Part shown: in pieces, positions 60,509-64,000 of the stretch
Numbering within the stretch: the stretch's first letter is position 1
Layout: the number at the start of each line of letters is the position of its first letter
Assembly: GCF_003732265.1 (NCBI RefSeq)
Contig: NZ_MOBK01000007.1
Span: forward strand, 282,383-346,382
Direction: 5' to 3'
DNA length: 64,000 nucleotides
DNA from: Pseudomonas brassicacearum
GTDB taxonomy: Bacteria; Pseudomonadota; Gammaproteobacteria; Pseudomonadales; Pseudomonadaceae
Position numbers and translations under genes: made by a program
Notes under the pieces: generated by a model
Databases searched by the model: none
What the model saw: only the letters and a program-made list of their open reading frames with translations
What the model was told of the DNA's origin: nothing

Positions 60509-61651
60509 TTAGGCCGGCTGCACTGCGCCAAACGCACCTTGGCGCATCAGCAGAATCACCAGCCCAAACGCACCGGCCGCCATCAGCAACGGCAGCGCAT
60601 GCCCACTGATCCACTGACTCCCCGCCCCCGCCGCCAACGGCCCGACCAGACATCCAATCCCCCACAGCTGCGCGATATGCGCATTGGCGCGCACCAGCGC
60701 ATCGTCGCGATAACGCTCGCCGATCAGGATCAGTGACAAGGTAAACAAACCGCCAGCACTGGCACCAAACAGCACCCACAACGGCCAGATCAGCAACGTA
60801 TCGATCAGCAACGGAATCGCCAGGCTCGACACCAGCAACACCACCGCGCACCCCGTGAACAGCGTGCGCCGTGACAGGCGATCCGCCAGTGCACCAATCG
60901 GCAATTGCAGCAACGCATCACCGACCACCACGGTACTGACCATCGCCAAGGCGATTTCCGTGGTGAAACCCTGACGCAGGCAATACACCGGCAACAAGGT
61001 CAGGATCATCGCTTCGAAGGCGGCGAACAGCGACACCGCCCAGGCAATCGCCGGAAGGCCACGGCAGAAGGTCAGCAAATCACCGAAGGTCACGCTGCTC
61101 GCCTCACTGCTCGGCGCACCGCTGCGACCCAACAACAGGAGCGGTGCCGTCGTTAGCAAGCCGACACCGACCCAAAAACCGTAATCGTGCTCCGTGCCGA
61201 GAACGCCCAGCAGCACCGGGCCGGCGAGCTGGCTCAGGGCATAACTGCAGCCATAAAGAGCCACCAGCCGCCCACGCCACTGTTCGACTACGAGCTGGTT
61301 GATCCAGCTTTCGCCAAGGATAAACACCAGCGTCAGGATCACCCCGATCATCAGGCGCAACAGCAGCCAGATCGGGTAGCTCGGCATCAACGCCAGCAAG
61401 CCGATGGATAACGCCCCGGCCCACAGGCACAGACGCATCAGATTCGCCGTGCCCAAGCGTGCGGCCAGGTGGCTGGAGATCTTCGCCCCCAGCAACACGC
61501 CAATGGCCGGCATCGCCGCCATTACGCCGATGGCAAATGAGCCGTAGCCCCAGCTTTCCAGGCGAAACGACACCAGCGGCATGCTGACGCCCAGGGCCAG
61601 GCCGACACTCAAGACAGACGCCAACACGGCGAAATAAGTCGCCCAACGCAT
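60509..61651 (-). CDS. MFS transporter
   Basis: A 380-residue major facilitator with about twelve hydrophobic segments. It begins MRWATYFAVLASVLSVGLAL, and the cytoplasmic loop between TM2 and TM3 (KISSHLAARLGTANLMRLCL) carries the usual Gly/Arg pattern. The second half repeats this with QLPIGALADRLSRRTLFTGC. YcaD-type sugar/drug transporters share this layout. The substrate is unknown. The ATG at 61651 has CAGGAGCG upstream. Synteny beside kauB follows other Pseudomonas genomes. Confidence 0.88.
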   Translation of the reverse strand: MRWATYFAVLASVLSVGLALGVSMPLVSFRLESWGYGSFAIGVMAAMPAIGVLLGAKISSHLAARLGTANLMRLCLWAGALSIGLLALMPSYPIWLLLRLMIGVILTLVFILGESWINQLVVEQWRGRLVALYGCSYALSQLAGPVLLGVLGTEHDYGFWVGVGLLTTAPLLLLGRSGAPSSEASSVTFGDLLTFCRGLPAIAWAVSLFAAFEAMILTLLPVYCLRQGFTTEIALAMVSTVVVGDALLQLPIGALADRLSRRTLFTGCAVVLLVSSLAIPLLIDTLLIWPLWVLFGASAGGLFTLSLILIGERYRDDALVRANAHIAQLWGIGCLVGPLAAGAGSQWISGHALPLLMAAGAFGLVILLMRQGAFGAVQPA

Positions 61652-61698
61652 GTTCCACGCTCCTGTGGATATTATTTTTCGGCACACCACAAAACAAA

Positions 61699-61789
61699 TG
61701 TGGGAGCGGGCTTGCTCGCGAAGAGGCCATCACCTCCAACATCATCGTTGGCTGTTACGGCGCCTTCGCGAGCAAGCCCGCTCCCACAA
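61699..61789. repeat. REP pair (REPIN)
   Basis: Inverted GTGGGAGCGGGCTTGCTCGC units between kauB and the MFS gene, both on the minus strand. It may stabilise the kauB 3' end. Confidence 0.85.
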
Positions 61790-61816
61790 GGGATCTACGT
61801 CGTCAAGAAAACCGAC

Positions 61817-63310
61817 TTACAACTTGATCCAGGTCGCCTTCAGCTCGGTGTACTTGTCGAACGCGTGCAGCGACTTGTCGCGGCCGTTACCCGACTGCTT
61901 GAAGCCACCAAACGGCGCGGTCATGTCGCCGCCGTCGTATTGGTTGACCCAAACACTACCGGCACGCAGTGCACGGGCGGTCAGGTGAGCCTTGGAGATG
62001 TCCTTGGTCCACACCGCTGCGGCGAGGCCGTACGGCGTGTCGTTGGCAATCGCAACGGCTTCTTCGGCGGTGTCGAAAGCGATGACCGACAACACCGGGC
62101 CAAAGATCTCTTCCTGGGCGATTTTCATCGCGTTGCTCACGCCGTCGAAAATCGTTGGCTCAACGTAAGTACCACCGGTTTCCTGAAGCGTGCGCTTGCC
62201 ACCGGCCACCAGTTTGGCGCCGTCGGCATGACCGGACTCAATGTAGGACAGCACGGTGTTCATCTGCTGGGTATCGACCAGCGCGCCGACGTTGGTCGCC
62301 GGGTCCAGCGGGTTGCCCGGCTTCCAGGTTTTCAGGGCCTCGATCACCAGTGGCAGGAATGTATCCTTGATCGAACGCTCGACCAGCAGGCGCGAACCGG
62401 CGGTGCACACTTCGCCCTGGTTGAAGGCGATAGCACCGGCAGCGGCTTCGGCGGCTTCTTGCAGGTTCGGTGCATCGGCGAACACGATGTTCGGGCTCTT
62501 GCCGCCGGCTTCGAGCCAGACGCGTTTCATGTTCGACTCGCCCGAGTAAATCAGCAGTTGCTTGGCGATCTTGGTCGAACCGGTGAACACCAGCGTGTCG
62601 ACATCGTTGTGCAGGGCCAAGGCCTTGCCGACGGTGTGACCGTAACCCGGCAGCACGTTCAGCACGCCTTTCGGAATGCCGGCTTCAACGGCCAGTGCCG
62701 CGATGCGGATGGCAGTCAGCGGGGATTTTTCCGACGGCTTGAGGATCACCGAGTTACCGGTGGACAGTGCCGGACCGAGTTTCCAGCAGGCCATCATCAG
62801 CGGGAAGTTCCACGGCACGATGGCGCCCACGACACCGACCGGCTCGCGCGTGACCAGACCCAGTTGATCGTGCGGAGTGGCCGCGACTTCGTCGTAGATC
62901 TTGTCGATGGCTTCGCCGCTCCAGCTCAGGGCTTGCGCCGCGCCGGGAACGTCGATGTACAGGGAATCGCTGATCGGCTTGCCCATGTCCAGGGTTTCAA
63001 GCAGCGCCAGCTCTTCAGCATTCTGCTTCAACAGGCCGGCGAAGCGGATCATGGTGGCTTTGCGTTTGGCCGGCGCCAGGCGCGACCAGACGCCGGAATT
63101 GAAGGTGGCGCGAGCGTTTTCAACAGCGCGCTGGGCGTCGGCGGCATCACAGCTGGCAATCTTGCCCAGCAGACGGCCATCGACCGGACTGATGCACTCG
63201 AAGGTCTCGGCGGAGACAGCGTCGGTGTATTCGCCATTGATGTAGGCGCGGCCTTCGATCTTCAGATCGCGAGCCCGTTGTTCCCAGTCGGCACGAGTCA
63301 GGGTGGTCAT
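61817..63310 (-). CDS. kauB: aldehyde dehydrogenase KauB/PuuC type
   Basis: NAD(P)-dependent aldehyde dehydrogenase, 497 residues. The catalytic pair is E267 (VWLEAGGKSPN) and C302 (NQGEVCTAGSR). The oxyanion asparagine is in VPWNFP (about 166-171), and the cofactor-binding loop is FTGSTKIAK. KauB acts in the arginine and polyamine catabolic routes on gamma-glutamyl-aminobutyraldehyde and related aldehydes. The ATG at 63310 has GAGGAGGACACTCGA upstream. Co-located with pauR and pauB. The identity as KauB is by synteny and motif. Confidence 0.9.
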   Translation of the reverse strand: MTTLTRADWEQRARDLKIEGRAYINGEYTDAVSAETFECISPVDGRLLGKIASCDAADAQRAVENARATFNSGVWSRLAPAKRKATMIRFAGLLKQNAEELALLETLDMGKPISDSLYIDVPGAAQALSWSGEAIDKIYDEVAATPHDQLGLVTREPVGVVGAIVPWNFPLMMACWKLGPALSTGNSVILKPSEKSPLTAIRIAALAVEAGIPKGVLNVLPGYGHTVGKALALHNDVDTLVFTGSTKIAKQLLIYSGESNMKRVWLEAGGKSPNIVFADAPNLQEAAEAAAGAIAFNQGEVCTAGSRLLVERSIKDTFLPLVIEALKTWKPGNPLDPATNVGALVDTQQMNTVLSYIESGHADGAKLVAGGKRTLQETGGTYVEPTIFDGVSNAMKIAQEEIFGPVLSVIAFDTAEEAVAIANDTPYGLAAAVWTKDISKAHLTARALRAGSVWVNQYDGGDMTAPFGGFKQSGNGRDKSLHAFDKYTELKATWIKL

Positions 63311-63433
63311 TCGAGTGTCCTCCTCTTATTGAATACGAACGCTGCGCGGTCTTCGCGGGCGCTGTCAGGAATTCTGCCCGGCCAGCCTGCTTTTCGGCCC
63401 AAGGCAACCGTCACCCTAAACCAGCCACCCCTC

Positions 63434-63496
63434 ATGTTTCAATATATTTGACATAAGGCCGTCAAACGGCCTTGCGATGTTCATTTTAATAAACAT
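63434..63496. promoter_or_regulatory. three palindromes between divergent kauB and cupin genes
   Basis: ATGTTTCA-N5-TTTGACAT (63434-63454), AAGGCCGT-CAA-ACGGCCTT (63455-63473) and ATGTT-N10-AACAT (63477-63496) lie side by side. The first and third share ATGTT...ACAT ends. Candidate operators for PauR or another regulator of kauB. Confidence 0.45.
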
Positions 63497-63536
63497 AGAC
63501 TTTATTCTTTTCAGGCAATCACGGGAAATTACAACA

Positions 63537-63899
63537 ATGAATATCCAGGATGTCGTCGACTTCAGCCAGGCCACGACAGCGCCCGAGCGCTATCGGCCAG
63601 ACCCGGCGAAAGTCCTCAAGGGCGATCCCGAGCAAGCGGTGTACAACCACTACAACAGCCCTTGCGGGCAGTTGAATGCTGGCGTTTGGGAAGGCGAAGT
63701 CGGGCAATGGACGGTGAACTTCACCGAACACGAGTACTGCGAAATCGTTCAAGGGGTTTCGGTGCTGCGCGACAACGACGGCAACAGCAAAACCCTGCGC
63801 GCGGGTGACCGCTTCGTGATTCCTGCCGGGTTCCGGGGCACTTGGGAAGTGCTGGAGCCGTGCCGCAAAATTTATGTGGCGTTTGAGCAGAAGGCTTGA
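63537..63899 (+). CDS. cupin domain protein (cupin_3 / EutQ-like)
   Basis: A 120-residue single-domain cupin of the cupin_3 type. The first motif is LNAGVWEGEVGQWTVNFTEH followed by EYCEIVQGVSVL with the usual acidic/histidine metal ligands. The second motif is RAGDRFVIPAGFRGTWEVLE. No signal peptide. The ATG at 63537 has GGGAAATTACAACA upstream; an earlier in-frame ATG lies within a palindrome. It is divergent from kauB and may be expressed with it. The substrate is unknown. Confidence 0.87.
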   Translation: MNIQDVVDFSQATTAPERYRPDPAKVLKGDPEQAVYNHYNSPCGQLNAGVWEGEVGQWTVNFTEHEYCEIVQGVSVLRDNDGNSKTLRAGDRFVIPAGFRGTWEVLEPCRKIYVAFEQKA

Positions 63900-63923
63900 A
63901 GATTTAGGCTGCCTGGGCCGACG

Positions 63924-63942
63924 CTTTCGAGCAGGCTCGCTT
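63924..63942 (+). repeat. partial REP fragment
   Basis: CTTTCGAGCAGGCTCGCTT is a decayed half of a GAGCAGGCTCGC REP unit downstream of the cupin gene. Nothing else is recognised up to the window end. Confidence 0.4.
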
Positions 63943-64000
63943 GTATGTTTAGACTTGAAGGGGTGGGTGGGACTAAAGCTCAGCTTCTGACTCTGACCAG

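Overview
The window is a 64 kb piece of a GC-rich Pseudomonas chromosome, most likely from the P. fluorescens group. Four things support this. The gene order is the conserved Pseudomonas block argH ... cyaA-rnk-cyaY-lptM-lysA-dapF-xerC ... sutA ... amtB-glnK-ubiK-comM ... MATE-proE-rep-xpt-cycB-pauR-dadX-ridA-dadA-dadR-pauB ... kauB. It carries the Pseudomonas-specific regulator SutA. REP/REPIN repeats of the GTGGGAGCGGGCTTGCTCGC kind are scattered through it. Codon use is strongly GC3-biased, which also produces many long spurious antisense ORFs. All identifications rest on reading motifs and synteny by eye; no database search was run.

Layout. 1-12 kb: 3' end of argH, a GST, two small conserved proteins, class I adenylate cyclase, then rnk and DUF1289-cyaY on the minus strand. 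A tight plus-strand operon follows: lptM-lysA-dapF-DUF484-xerC-HAD (outer-membrane assembly lipoprotein, the last two steps of the diaminopimelate/lysine route, chromosome dimer resolution). 12-15.7 kb: sutA, yjbQ and glnK-amtB with a sigma-54 promoter and an NtrC-type enhancer, then ubiK. 15.7-20.4 kb: an accessory pocket around comM. It holds a structured leader resembling phage P1/P4 C4-type antisense RNA in front of a BRO-N antirepressor-like gene, a HigBA toxin-antitoxin pair, diverged direct repeats, and downstream of comM an unrecognised membrane-protein/small-protein pair.

21.97-38.42 kb is the main feature of interest: an eleven-gene plus-strand operon of the SrfABC type. It encodes SrfA (single-pass membrane protein), SrfB (actin/Hsp70-like ATPase), SrfC (dynamin-like GTPase), another membrane-anchored protein, two von Willebrand factor A proteins, an ABC ATPase with an FtsX/MacB-like permease, a formylglycine-enzyme-like protein without the catalytic cysteines, and two coiled-coil lipoproteins. 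The topologies fit a machine spanning cytoplasm, inner membrane and periplasm. Its function is not established from sequence.

38.5-50.5 kb: a chemoreceptor, a LysR regulator, a MATE pump, the c-di-GMP phosphodiesterase ProE, Rep helicase, Xpt, a large CoA-transferase/hydrolase and cytochrome c5. 50.7-63.9 kb: an amine and D-alanine catabolic district (pauR, dadX, ridA, dadA, dadR, pauB, kauB), interspersed with a MocR regulator divergent from a DUF1127 gene, a phospholipase-D-family lipoprotein, an MFS transporter and a small cupin. Between them these would carry out polyamine-to-omega-amino-acid oxidation and alanine racemization/deamination under PauR and Lrp-type control. No rRNA, tRNA, IS element or CRISPR array was seen.
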